DNA of 64,000 nt from Planctomycetales bacterium ZRK34 (GTDB taxonomy: Bacteria; Planctomycetota; Phycisphaerae; Phycisphaerales; Zrk34). The stretch covers positions 1,054,001-1,118,000 of the forward strand of contig CP050848.1 of NCBI GenBank assembly GCA_014873095.1, written 5' to 3'. Positions 23,679-31,465 of the stretch are shown here, piece by piece. The stretch's first letter is position 1. Each line of letters begins with the position of its first letter. The notes under the pieces are model-generated. The model was not told where the DNA came from. It saw only the letters and a program-made list of their open reading frames with translations, and did not search any database. A program made the translations under genes and the position numbers.

Positions 23679-24122
23679 TTACGGTGTAAAAGGACCCAGA
23701 GAAAATCGATTTTCCGGTTCGTGTTCCGCCCCGCCGAAATGTTCGGCCTCGAAGAGCGGGTCGACCGTTAACGTGGTGTTCAGATGTTTGGCCAGCGATT
23801 CAAACACGCGCCGCGAGGCGGTGTTCGATGGTGAAACGGTGGCTTGTATATGTTGGATGTCGCGATTGCCCGGGCGTTCAAGGATGCCTTGCACCATCTT
23901 GCGCGCCAGGGATTGTCCGCGACCCTGCGGGGCCACAGCCATCTGCCAGACGAAGAGCGTGTTCGGCTCGGCCGGCGGCTTGTAGGCGGTGACCATGCCG
24001 ATCATGCGGCCGTCGTCATCCCGCACCGCGGCGCAGGTCGAGGCGTGATGATGGCACATCAGCAGGTAGAGATAACGCGAGTTGGTATCCAGCGGCGGAC
24101 ATTCGCGCACCAACCGATCCAT
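23679..24122 (-). CDS. ectA: diaminobutyrate acetyltransferase (start codon uncertain)
   Basis: A GNAT acetyltransferase giving N-gamma-acetyl-diaminobutyrate, first step of the ectoine branch. It has RECPPLDTNSRYLYLLMCHHHASTC, YKPPAEPNTLFVWQMAVAPQGRGQSLARKM (acetyl-CoA loop) and QATVSPSNTASRRVF. From the only in-frame ATG (24122) it has 147 residues, short for EctA (about 170). The reading frame upstream continues EctA-like (TPTLHDAADMDRLVREC) with no ATG, GTG or TTG before a stop. An ATC at 24182-24180 in the place expected for a start (GGAG nine bases upstream) would give 167 residues. It heads the nine-gene operon. Confidence 0.9.
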   Translation of the reverse strand: MDRLVRECPPLDTNSRYLYLLMCHHHASTCAAVRDDDGRMIGMVTAYKPPAEPNTLFVWQMAVAPQGRGQSLARKMVQGILERPGNRDIQHIQATVSPSNTASRRVFESLAKHLNTTLTVDPLFEAEHFGGAEHEPENRFSLGPFTP

Positions 24123-24182
24123 GTCCGCTGCATCGTGCAGCGTCGGCGTTTGGACCGATGCAGTTGTATCGTGCTCAGCGAT

Positions 24183-24479
24183 GCCTCGTCGCTCCGGCAG
24201 GGTTACGAATCAGGTTATTGGGATCGACGCAGATCTACACGCCAGTTCCAATGTCGATGGTTCAACACTAGTCGATTCACGGGGCATTTCAACCCTTCAC
24301 AGCAATATTCACGCAAAACCACGGGTTTTTCGACATATTTTCATCAACAAAACATGATTCACCCGCCGGCAGGTTTCGGCGCGGCGAAACTTTACCCCCC
24401 TCTTGACGCGGCGAGATACATCATTTACCCTTTGCACAAACGTTTGTGCATCGCTTTGTGCAACATGAGGCCGCCCCGC
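24183..24479. promoter_or_regulatory. divergent promoter region between the ectoine operon and lacI-type regulator
   Basis: About 300 bases, more AT-rich than the flanks in 24290-24360. It must hold the ectoine operon promoter (leftward) and the regulator promoter (rightward). A TTGACG (24403-24408), 17-base spacer, TACCCT (24426-24431) fits a housekeeping promoter for the regulator. No clear element for the ectoine operon was identified, and no EctR-type regulator gene is adjacent. Confidence 0.45.
24433..24450. promoter_or_regulatory. LacI-family operator, perfect 18-bp palindrome
   Basis: TGCACAAACGTTTGTGCA is a perfect palindrome with the central CG typical of LacI/PurR-family operators. 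It overlaps the predicted transcription start of the LacI-type gene at 24480, so autorepression is expected. A lone half-site (TTTGTGCAA, 24455-24463) follows. Confidence 0.8.
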
Positions 24480-25523
24480 ATGGGCCAACCACGCATCACT
24501 CTCCGCCATATCGCCGATGAACTCGGCATCTCGGTGTCCACCGTTTCGCGCGTGCTGAACGGACAAGCCCGCCGTTATCGAATTGGGGCAAAGACTGAGA
24601 AAGCGGTACGGGCTCGTGCTGAAGCGCTGAACTTCGCGCCCAGCCAACTGGCGCGAAGTCTGCGCTCGCAATCCTCGCAGTCGATCGGTCTGCTGGTGCC
24701 CGATCTGTCAAACCCCTTCTTCGCCGGTATCGCGCATGCCGTGACCCAACATGCCGCGCAGCAGGGATACACCGTGCTGCTCAGCGACAGCCTCGAACAG
24801 TCCGAACGCGAAGCCGAGTCGGTGCGCCTGATGCGCCAGCGCGAGGTCGAAGGGCTGATCATCTGCTCCGTCGGTCAGCGCAGCGCGCCGCTGCGGGCGC
24901 TTGCCGAAACGGGCCTGCCGACCGTGCTGATCGATCGCTACTTCGACGACCTGGATCTGCCCTACGTCACCAGCGACAACCACCGCGCCGCGGCCGGCGC
25001 GACCGAATACCTGATCCGCCGCGGCCATCGCCGCATCGCCTGTCTCTGTGGCCTGCCGCGCACCTCGTGCAACGATGACCGCGTCGCCGGTTTCCACGCC
25101 GCCTTCGAGTCACACGACCTGCGCCTGGACCGCTCGCTGATCGTCGGCGATGGATTCGGTCGCGACAACGGCTACCACCACACGCGCCGTCTCCTCGAGT
25201 CCGGCAAACCCTTCACCGCCCTGTTCGCTTTCAGCAACCTGCTCGCCCTCGGCGCGATCGACGCCCTGCGAGAGGCCGGCCGCGCCGTGCCGGACGATGT
25301 GTCGGTCGTCTGCTTCGACGATCACCCCTTCGCCGATCACCTGGCCACGCCGATGACCGCCGTCGCCCAGGACAATCTCGCCATGGGCCGCCGCGCCGCC
25401 GAGCACCTGTTCGCCCGCCTTCAGAATCGCCGCAAAATCCCGCACAAAACGTTGATTCGAACCCGACTGATCCCCCGCGCCTCCGTGCGCGACTTATCCC
25501 GCGAGATCAAAACCACACGCTGA
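24480..25523 (+). CDS. LacI-family transcriptional regulator
   Basis: A 347-residue repressor. The N-terminal helix-turn-helix plus hinge (ITLRHIADELGISVSTVSRVLNGQ, then LNFAPSQLARSLRS) precedes a periplasmic-binding-protein-like ligand domain (IGLLVPDLSNPFFAGIAHAV, VVCFDDHPFADHLATPMTAVAQD). The start at 24480 follows GAGG at good spacing; an ATG five codons earlier lacks one. It directly precedes nucleoside hydrolase and ribose-transport genes, so ribose or a nucleoside is the likely inducer (inference). Its own operator lies at 24433-24450. An AT-rich inverted repeat follows the gene. Confidence 0.92.
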   Translation: MGQPRITLRHIADELGISVSTVSRVLNGQARRYRIGAKTEKAVRARAEALNFAPSQLARSLRSQSSQSIGLLVPDLSNPFFAGIAHAVTQHAAQQGYTVLLSDSLEQSEREAESVRLMRQREVEGLIICSVGQRSAPLRALAETGLPTVLIDRYFDDLDLPYVTSDNHRAAAGATEYLIRRGHRRIACLCGLPRTSCNDDRVAGFHAAFESHDLRLDRSLIVGDGFGRDNGYHHTRRLLESGKPFTALFAFSNLLALGAIDALREAGRAVPDDVSVVCFDDHPFADHLATPMTAVAQDNLAMGRRAAEHLFARLQNRRKIPHKTLIRTRLIPRASVRDLSREIKTTR

Positions 25524-25537
25524 TCAAACAACATACA

Positions 25538-25567
25538 AATTCTAATGTTCTTAATAATATTAGAATT
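25538..25567. other. AT-rich inverted repeat between the LacI-type gene and nucleoside hydrolase gene
   Basis: Arms AATTCTAAT (25538-25546) and ATTAGAATT (25559-25567) are perfectly complementary with a 12-base spacer. It could be a weak terminator of the regulator gene or an operator of the downstream operon; the spacer and lack of a T-run argue against a strong terminator. Confidence 0.45.
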
Positions 25568-25691
25568 AAACAGACCACGATGATTCAAACAATATGCGAT
25601 TAAACCATGCGGCCTTGACCACCTGCTCTCCCGACTTCTGATAAATCCGACGACTGACCGCCGGCCGCTCAACATCTAACGAGGTATGACC

Positions 25692-26717
25692 ATGTTGTAC
25701 ATGACGAGAAAATCACACAGCTTCGCACTGATTCTGCTGCTACTGACGCTTCAGGCCGCCTGCGCCGCCCCGCCGGCAAAAATCATTTTCGACACCGACA
25801 TCGGCAACGATTGTGATGATGCGATGGCGCTTGCCGTGATTCACGCGCTGCAGTCGCGTGGGCAGTGCGATCTACTCGCGGTGACCGTCACAAAGGATTC
25901 AACCCTCGCCGCGCCGTTCGTCGATGCGATCAACACCTTCTACGGCCGCGGCGACATCCCCATCGGCGTCGTCCACAACGGTAAAACGCCGAACAACGGC
26001 AAGTTCCTCAAACTCGCCGCCCAGAAAGACGACGGCAAGCTGCGCTATCCCCACGACCTGCTCGACAAGGCCGACGCCCCCGAGGCCGTCGCCCTGCTTC
26101 GCCGCACCCTCGCCGCGCAACCCGATCATTCGGTCATGATGATCCAGGTCGGATTTTCCACGAACCTGTCGCGTCTGCTGGATTCAAAACCCGACGACGC
26201 CAGCCCGCTGACCGGCGTCGAACTCGTCAAAAAGAAGACGACGCTGCTGTCGATCATGGCCGGGGCGTTTACACCCGAACTCATTAAAAAACACTTCTGC
26301 GAATACAACGTCAAAATCGATGTGCCGACCGCCAAGCACCTGATCGACACCTGGCCGACCGACATCGTCTTCAGCGGGTGGGAGATCGGCAATGCCATCC
26401 GCTATCCCGCCGCCAGCATCGACAACGACTACAAGTACGTCGCGCACCACCCCATCCAGGAAGCCTATCAGCTTTATGTTCCCACGCCGCACGAGCGTCC
26501 CTGCTATGACTTGACCAGCGCGCTGTACGCCGTCGAACCCGATGGTGGGTACTTCGGCCTCAGCCCCCGCGGGCGCGTGTTCGTCGAAGACGACGGTTTC
26601 ACCCGTTTCGAGCCCGACCCCGACGGCCCGCATCGCTACCTGACCGTCACCCCCGAGCAGGTCGAAAAGACCAAAGCCAAACTCGTCGAACTTTGCATTC
26701 AGCCCCCGCAGAAGTGA
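25692..26717 (+). CDS. exported nucleoside-hydrolase-like protein, copy 1
   Basis: A 341-residue protein with a signal peptide (FALILLLLTLQAACAA) and an inosine/uridine-preferring nucleoside hydrolase fold. The Asp cluster that binds Ca2+ and ribose reads FDTDIGNDCDD (Asp34 to Asp43). Later family positions include VQVGFSTNLSRLL and LTSALYAVEP. Such enzymes cleave the N-glycosidic bond of ribonucleosides to ribose and base; export suggests action in the periplasm. The start at 25692 is favoured by GAGG seven bases upstream. It is followed by a paralogue and by ribose uptake genes. Confidence 0.87.
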   Translation: MLYMTRKSHSFALILLLLTLQAACAAPPAKIIFDTDIGNDCDDAMALAVIHALQSRGQCDLLAVTVTKDSTLAAPFVDAINTFYGRGDIPIGVVHNGKTPNNGKFLKLAAQKDDGKLRYPHDLLDKADAPEAVALLRRTLAAQPDHSVMMIQVGFSTNLSRLLDSKPDDASPLTGVELVKKKTTLLSIMAGAFTPELIKKHFCEYNVKIDVPTAKHLIDTWPTDIVFSGWEIGNAIRYPAASIDNDYKYVAHHPIQEAYQLYVPTPHERPCYDLTSALYAVEPDGGYFGLSPRGRVFVEDDGFTRFEPDPDGPHRYLTVTPEQVEKTKAKLVELCIQPPQK

Positions 26718-26725
26718 GCGTCATC

Positions 26726-27778
26726 ATGCGATTTGTCGCGACATCAATCGCTGTTTTATCACTCGCGTTGGCGTGGTGCGCCACGAGCGATGCCATCGCA
26801 GCGCCGCCCGACCCGGTGAAATTGATTTTCGACACCGACCTCGGCGGCGACTGCGATGACGTGCTTGCACTTGCCGTCATCCATGCCCTGCAATCCCGCG
26901 GGCAATGCGAGCTGCTCGCCGTCACCACCACCAAGGACGACGATCGTGCCGCGCCGTTCGTCGACGCAATCAACACCTTCTACGGCCGTGGCGACATCCC
27001 CATCGGCGCCGTCCGCCATGGCAAGTCGCCCAACGAAAGCCGCTACCTTCAACTGGCCACGCAGAAAGACGACGGCAAGCTGCGCTACCCGCGCGACCTG
27101 AACCACGGCGCTGACGCTCCCGAAGCCGTCAGCCTTTTACGTCGCGTGCTGTCTGATCAGCCGGATCATTCAGTGGTCATCGTGCAGGTCGGCTTCTCCA
27201 CAAACCTCTCGCGCCTGCTCGATTCCAAACCCGACTCGATCAACCCGCAGACCGGCCGTGAACTGGTCGCGAAGAAGGTCAAACTGCTGTCGATCATGGC
27301 AGGCTATTTCTCGACAAAGCCGAATCGCAACTCATTCGGCGAATACAACGTCAAACACGATCTGCCGGCGGCGCAGAATCTCGCCGCCCACTGGCCGACC
27401 GAGATCGTGTTCAGCGGTTTCGAGGTCGGACAGGCGATCCGTTATCCCGCTCGCAGCATCGACAACGATTTCAAATACGTCGCGCATCACCCGCTATCCG
27501 AGTCCTATCAGCTTTATCAGCCGACGCCACACCAGCGACCGACGTTTGATCTGACCAGCGTGCTGTATGCTGTCGAACCTGACGGCGGGCACTTCGGCCT
27601 GGGCCCGCGCGGCCGGGTGCAATTCGATGATCAGGCGACCACGCACTTCACACCCGACCCGCAAGGCACCCATCGCTATCTGACCGTCACACCGCAGCAG
27701 ATTCGGCAAGTGCGGGCCTTGTTCGTTGAACTGTGCACCCAGAAACCGGATCGACTCGCCGGAAGCACGCATGAATGA
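26726..27778 (+). CDS. exported nucleoside-hydrolase-like protein, copy 2
   Basis: A 350-residue tandem paralogue of the preceding protein, with a signal peptide (VATSIAVLSLALAWCATSDAIAA) and the Asp motif FDTDLGGDCDD. Long blocks are shared with copy 1 (LAVIHALQSRGQCELLAVT, DAINTFYGRGDIPIG, QKDDGKLRYP, VQVGFSTNLSRLLDSKPD). Differences near the C-terminus may reflect different base preference. It starts eight bases after copy 1, and its end overlaps the ribokinase gene by eight bases (ATGAATGA), showing tight coupling. Confidence 0.87.
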   Translation: MRFVATSIAVLSLALAWCATSDAIAAPPDPVKLIFDTDLGGDCDDVLALAVIHALQSRGQCELLAVTTTKDDDRAAPFVDAINTFYGRGDIPIGAVRHGKSPNESRYLQLATQKDDGKLRYPRDLNHGADAPEAVSLLRRVLSDQPDHSVVIVQVGFSTNLSRLLDSKPDSINPQTGRELVAKKVKLLSIMAGYFSTKPNRNSFGEYNVKHDLPAAQNLAAHWPTEIVFSGFEVGQAIRYPARSIDNDFKYVAHHPLSESYQLYQPTPHQRPTFDLTSVLYAVEPDGGHFGLGPRGRVQFDDQATTHFTPDPQGTHRYLTVTPQQIRQVRALFVELCTQKPDRLAGSTHE

Positions 27779-28721
27779 TCCACGCCACAGACCGCGCCTC
27801 GTCATCGTCGGTTCGGTGAACATGGACCTGGTGCTGCGCGTGCCGCATCAGCCGAAGCCGGGTCAGACGATCCGCGCCAGTGACTTTGCGGAACTGCCCG
27901 GCGGCAAGGGGGCCAACCAGGCCGTCGCCGCCGCGCGGCTCGGGGCCGAGTCCATCATGATTGGGCGCGTCGGGGATGACGCCTTCGGCGGGACGTTACG
28001 GTCGCAACTCGCCGGCGCCGGTGTACAGATTGACGCCTTGCAGACCACGCCCGGGCCCAGCGGGGTCGCATTGATCAGCGTCGATGACGACGGGCAAAAC
28101 GCCATCAGCATCGTCGCCGGCGCCAACGGCCGTGTGAGCCTCGACGATGTGCGCGCGGCCGAGTCGATCATCGCCTCGGCCGATGCGCTGCTCGTGCAGT
28201 TCGAGTTGCCGATCGAGGTCGTCGCCGAAGCGGTGACGATCGCGGGTCGCCACGAGGTGATGACGATCGTCGACCCGGCCCCCGCTCCGCCGCGCGGTGT
28301 GGCGCTACCCGAAGCGCTGTATCACGTTGATGTGCTCTCGCCCAATCAGACCGAGGCGGCGGACCTGGCCGGCATCGAGGTCGACGACCTCGCTGGCGCT
28401 GAGCGAGCTGCGCGGTTGCTCCTGCAGCGCGGGGCGCGATGCATCGTCGTCAAACTCGGCCCCGATGGCGCGCTGATTGTTGCCAGCGAGGCGCCGGCGC
28501 GACACGTACCCTCGATCACCGTCGAGCCGATTGACACCACCGCCGCCGGCGACGCCTTCACCGCCGCGATGGCCGTGGCGCTGGCCGAAGGCGAAGCGAT
28601 CGACTCCGCCGTCCGCTTCGGTTGCATCGCCGGCGCGCTGGCGACCACCACGCTCGGGGCACAACCCGCCATGCCGATGCGGCAGCGGGTTCAATCCGCC
28701 ATGCAACAGAAAACCCCTTAA
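27771..28721 (+). CDS. rbsK: ribokinase (PfkB family)
   Basis: A 316-residue sugar kinase that phosphorylates D-ribose to ribose 5-phosphate in the cytoplasm. The PfkB N-terminal signature GSVNMDLVLRVPHQPKPGQTI, substrate loop GGKGANQAVAAARLGA, NQTEAADLAG and C-terminal DTTAAGDAFTAAMA with the catalytic Asp in GDAF are intact. The start at 27771 overlaps the preceding gene. Between nucleoside hydrolases and a ribose transporter, ribose is the natural substrate. Confidence 0.93.
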   Translation: MNDPRHRPRLVIVGSVNMDLVLRVPHQPKPGQTIRASDFAELPGGKGANQAVAAARLGAESIMIGRVGDDAFGGTLRSQLAGAGVQIDALQTTPGPSGVALISVDDDGQNAISIVAGANGRVSLDDVRAAESIIASADALLVQFELPIEVVAEAVTIAGRHEVMTIVDPAPAPPRGVALPEALYHVDVLSPNQTEAADLAGIEVDDLAGAERAARLLLQRGARCIVVKLGPDGALIVASEAPARHVPSITVEPIDTTAAGDAFTAAMAVALAEGEAIDSAVRFGCIAGALATTTLGAQPAMPMRQRVQSAMQQKTP

Positions 28722-28739
28722 TACACAGGGACAATCACC

Positions 28740-29768
28740 ATGTTTGAATCACGTATCGGTCGCAACCTGTGGCACAGCCGCCCTCGGCTGTGCGAAAATC
28801 AACTCCAGCACAGCCGGGGGCGGCTGTGCCACATGCTCATCATGCTGATCGTCGCGCTGACGCTGATCGGCTGCGGCGATCGCTCATCGAAACCTGCTGC
28901 CGACAACGACAACCCGACGATCGCGCTGATCATGAAATCGCTGGCCAACGAATTCTTTTCGACGATGGCCGACGGGGCGCGCGACCACCAGAAAGCCCAT
29001 GCCGATGAATATTCACTGATCGTCAACGGCATCAAGGATGAACGCGATCTGGCGCAACAGATGTCGATCGTCGAGCAGATGATCGCTCAGCAGGTCGACG
29101 CCATCGTGATCGCTCCGGCGGATTCCAAGGCGCTGGCGCCGGTGCTCAAGCGCGCCCTCGAAGCCGGCGTGGTCGTGGTGAACATCGACAACAAGCTCGA
29201 CGACGGCGTGCTCGAACAGTCCGGCATCGACATCCCCTTCGTCGGCCCGGACAATCGCGACGGGGCGCGCAAGGCGGGTGAACACCTGGCCAAAACGTTG
29301 AAACCCGGCGACGAAGTGGCGATTCTCGAAGGCGTGCCCACGGCGTTCAACGGGCAACAGCGACGGGCGGGGTTTGAAGACGCGCTCAAGGCCGCCGAGT
29401 TGAAGATCGTCGCGGTGCAGTCGGGTCAGTGGGAAATGGCGAAGGCAAACAGTGTCGCAGCGGCCATGCTGTCCGAACACCCGAACCTCAAAGCCATCGC
29501 GGCGAGCAACGACTCGATGGCGCTGGGCGCGGCGGCGGCAATCAAGGCAGCCGGCCGCGAGGGGCAGGTCAAGGTCGTCGGCTTCGACAACATCTCCGCG
29601 GTGCAGCAGATGATCAAGGACGGCAAAATCCTCGCGACCGTCGATCAACATGGCGATCAACTTGCCGTCTACGGGATCGAACAGGCGCTGGCCATGCTCA
29701 AAGGTCAGGCGGCGGCGGACGATCGCCAGACCCCGACGGACCTGATCACCGCCGAGTCGATCAAGTGA
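28740..29768 (+). CDS. rbsB: ribose-type ABC transporter substrate-binding lipoprotein
   Basis: A periplasmic sugar-binding protein of the RbsB class. The lipobox is LIGC (MLIVALTLIGCGD), and DNPTIALIMKSLANEFFSTMADGARDHQKAH, VDAIVIAPADSKAL, PFVGPDNRDGARKAGEHLAK and VVGFDN are typical. Two starts are possible. ATG 28740 (AGGGA upstream) would put 31 residues, including a translated family C repeat, ahead of the signal sequence. ATG 28833, immediately after the repeat, gives a normal short lipoprotein leader. The repeat seems to have inserted into the 5' end of the gene. Confidence 0.88.
   Translation: MFESRIGRNLWHSRPRLCENQLQHSRGRLCHMLIMLIVALTLIGCGDRSSKPAADNDNPTIALIMKSLANEFFSTMADGARDHQKAHADEYSLIVNGIKDERDLAQQMSIVEQMIAQQVDAIVIAPADSKALAPVLKRALEAGVVVVNIDNKLDDGVLEQSGIDIPFVGPDNRDGARKAGEHLAKTLKPGDEVAILEGVPTAFNGQQRRAGFEDALKAAELKIVAVQSGQWEMAKANSVAAAMLSEHPNLKAIAASNDSMALGAAAAIKAAGREGQVKVVGFDNISAVQQMIKDGKILATVDQHGDQLAVYGIEQALAMLKGQAAADDRQTPTDLITAESIK
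28769..28832. repeat. 64-bp inverted repeat, family C, at the 5' end of rbsB
   Basis: Left arm starts GTGGCACAGCCGCCCTCGG (28769) and its complement ends at 28832, separated by 14 bases. A second 64-bp copy lies at 39216-39279. It abuts the ATG at 28833. Confidence 0.85.
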
Positions 29769-31303
29769 ACACACCCGCCCCCGCCCCCGGAAGTGATCAG
29801 CCCACTCTGCTGAGCCTGCGCGGCATCTGCAAGTCGTACGCTGCGCCGGTGTTGACCGACGTGGATTTCGATCTGCACAGCGGGCAGGTACACGCGCTGG
29901 TCGGGGCCAACGGGGCGGGTAAAAGCACGCTGTCGCGCATCGTCAGCGGGTTGACACCCGGCGACGGTGGCGCGATGACGCTCGGCGGGCAGCCGTACGC
30001 ACCCGGCGGCAAGGCGGAGGCCGAGGCGGCGGGTGTGCAGATGGTGATGCAGGAGTTGAACCTGGTGCCGACACTGACGGTGGCGGAGAACATCCACATG
30101 GGTCATCTGCCGTCGCGATTCGGGTGGGTCCGCCGAAGCGTGATGAACGCGCAGGCCCGCGAGGCGCTGACGGCCGCGGGGCTTGGCGATGTTGATCCGT
30201 CGGCCCCGGTGTCGACACTCGGCGTGGGCCAACAGCAGATGGTGGAGATCGCCGCGACGCTGCGGCGAAGCTGCCGGGTGTTGATACTCGACGAGCCGAC
30301 CGCCGCCCTGACCGATCCGCAGATCGACCTGTTGTTCGAACAGATCGCGATGTTGAAACAACGCGGAGTCGGCATCATTTACATCTCGCACCGCATGGAT
30401 GAAATCTTCCGCATCGCCGACCGCATCACGATCCTGCGCGACGGGCGGGTGATCACGGCCCAGCCGACCGGCGAGCTGACGATGGATGTCATCATCCGTC
30501 ACATGGCCGGTCGCGACCCGGTCGAAGCGACGGACATGGGCGAGCGAACGCCCGGCGCCGTGAAGCTGCGCGTCGAGCATCTGTCGCGCGGCAAGGCGGT
30601 GCGCGATGTTTCGTTCGAGCTGCGCGGCGGCGAGATCGTCGGCCTCGCAGGGCTTGTCGGCTCGGGGCGGACCGAAACCCTGCGGGCGATCATCGGGGCG
30701 GATCGACCCGACGCCGGCTGCGTATATCGCAACGATTCATCGACGCCTGTGAAGATTCGCCAGCCGCGCGATGCGGTGCGTGCGGGCATCGCGATGATTC
30801 CGGAAGACCGCAAGCAGGACGGGCTGCTGCTGAGCCAACCCGTGCGGGCGAACACGACGCTGGCGACGATGGGCGCGGTGTCGACGGCAGGCTGGATATG
30901 CAGCGGCGATGAGCGACGGGCGGCGAGCCGATTCAACGACATCGTCGAGCTGCGCGGCGCGGGCATCGAGCAGAACGCGGACGAACTTTCCGGGGGTAAT
31001 CAGCAGAAGGTGGTGATCGCGCGGTGGTTGATGCGCGACAGCGAGGTGATGCTGTTTGACGAGCCGACGCGAGGCATCGACGTGGCGGCGAAGTGGACGG
31101 TTTATCGTGAGTTAGCTGACCTGGCGGGCCGGGGCAAGGCGGTGCTGGTGGTGTCCAGCGATCTGCGCGAGCTGATGGCGATCTGCGATCGGATGCTGGT
31201 GATGTCCGCGGGGCGCATCGCCGGAGAGTTTACACGCGGGCAGTGGACGTACGACGACATAATGGCGGCGGCGTTCAGCAACTACCTGAATCGAAAGTCA
31301 TGA
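29765..31303 (+). CDS. rbsA: ribose-type ABC transporter, double ATP-binding subunit
   Basis: A 512-residue fused ATPase with two ABC domains, as usual for RbsA/XylG. Domain one has Walker A GANGAGKST, signature LGVGQQQ and Walker B LILDEPTAAL. Domain two has the degenerate GLVGSGRTE, signature LSGGNQQKVVIARW and MLFDEPTRGIDV. The start is a GTG at 29765 overlapping the rbsB stop (GTGA); no ATG is suitably placed. It powers the permease encoded downstream, from which it is separated by a family E repeat. Confidence 0.93.
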   Translation: MNTPAPAPGSDQPTLLSLRGICKSYAAPVLTDVDFDLHSGQVHALVGANGAGKSTLSRIVSGLTPGDGGAMTLGGQPYAPGGKAEAEAAGVQMVMQELNLVPTLTVAENIHMGHLPSRFGWVRRSVMNAQAREALTAAGLGDVDPSAPVSTLGVGQQQMVEIAATLRRSCRVLILDEPTAALTDPQIDLLFEQIAMLKQRGVGIIYISHRMDEIFRIADRITILRDGRVITAQPTGELTMDVIIRHMAGRDPVEATDMGERTPGAVKLRVEHLSRGKAVRDVSFELRGGEIVGLAGLVGSGRTETLRAIIGADRPDAGCVYRNDSSTPVKIRQPRDAVRAGIAMIPEDRKQDGLLLSQPVRANTTLATMGAVSTAGWICSGDERRAASRFNDIVELRGAGIEQNADELSGGNQQKVVIARWLMRDSEVMLFDEPTRGIDVAAKWTVYRELADLAGRGKAVLVVSSDLRELMAICDRMLVMSAGRIAGEFTRGQWTYDDIMAAAFSNYLNRKS

Positions 31304-31307
31304 AGAT

Positions 31308-31425
31308 GAACCACCAAGGCGCCAAGAGCACCAAGACAAACGGAGTTGACAGGATGAACAGGATGGACTTGATGGCAGGTTTTGATCCGGTTGATTCGGT
31401 CAGAATTTCCGCCTTGGTGCTCTTT
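31308..31425. repeat. dispersed repeat, family E, between rbsA and rbsC
   Basis: Contains ACCACCAAGGCGCCAAGAGC (31310-31329), GACAGGATGAACAGGATG (31348-31365) and the facing arm GCCTTGGTGCTCTTT (31411-31425). It splits the transport operon by about 160 bases. Confidence 0.6.
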
Positions 31426-31465
31426 GAATCTGGGCGGTTGATGAAGAATTCAGAAAGGCTTCGTG

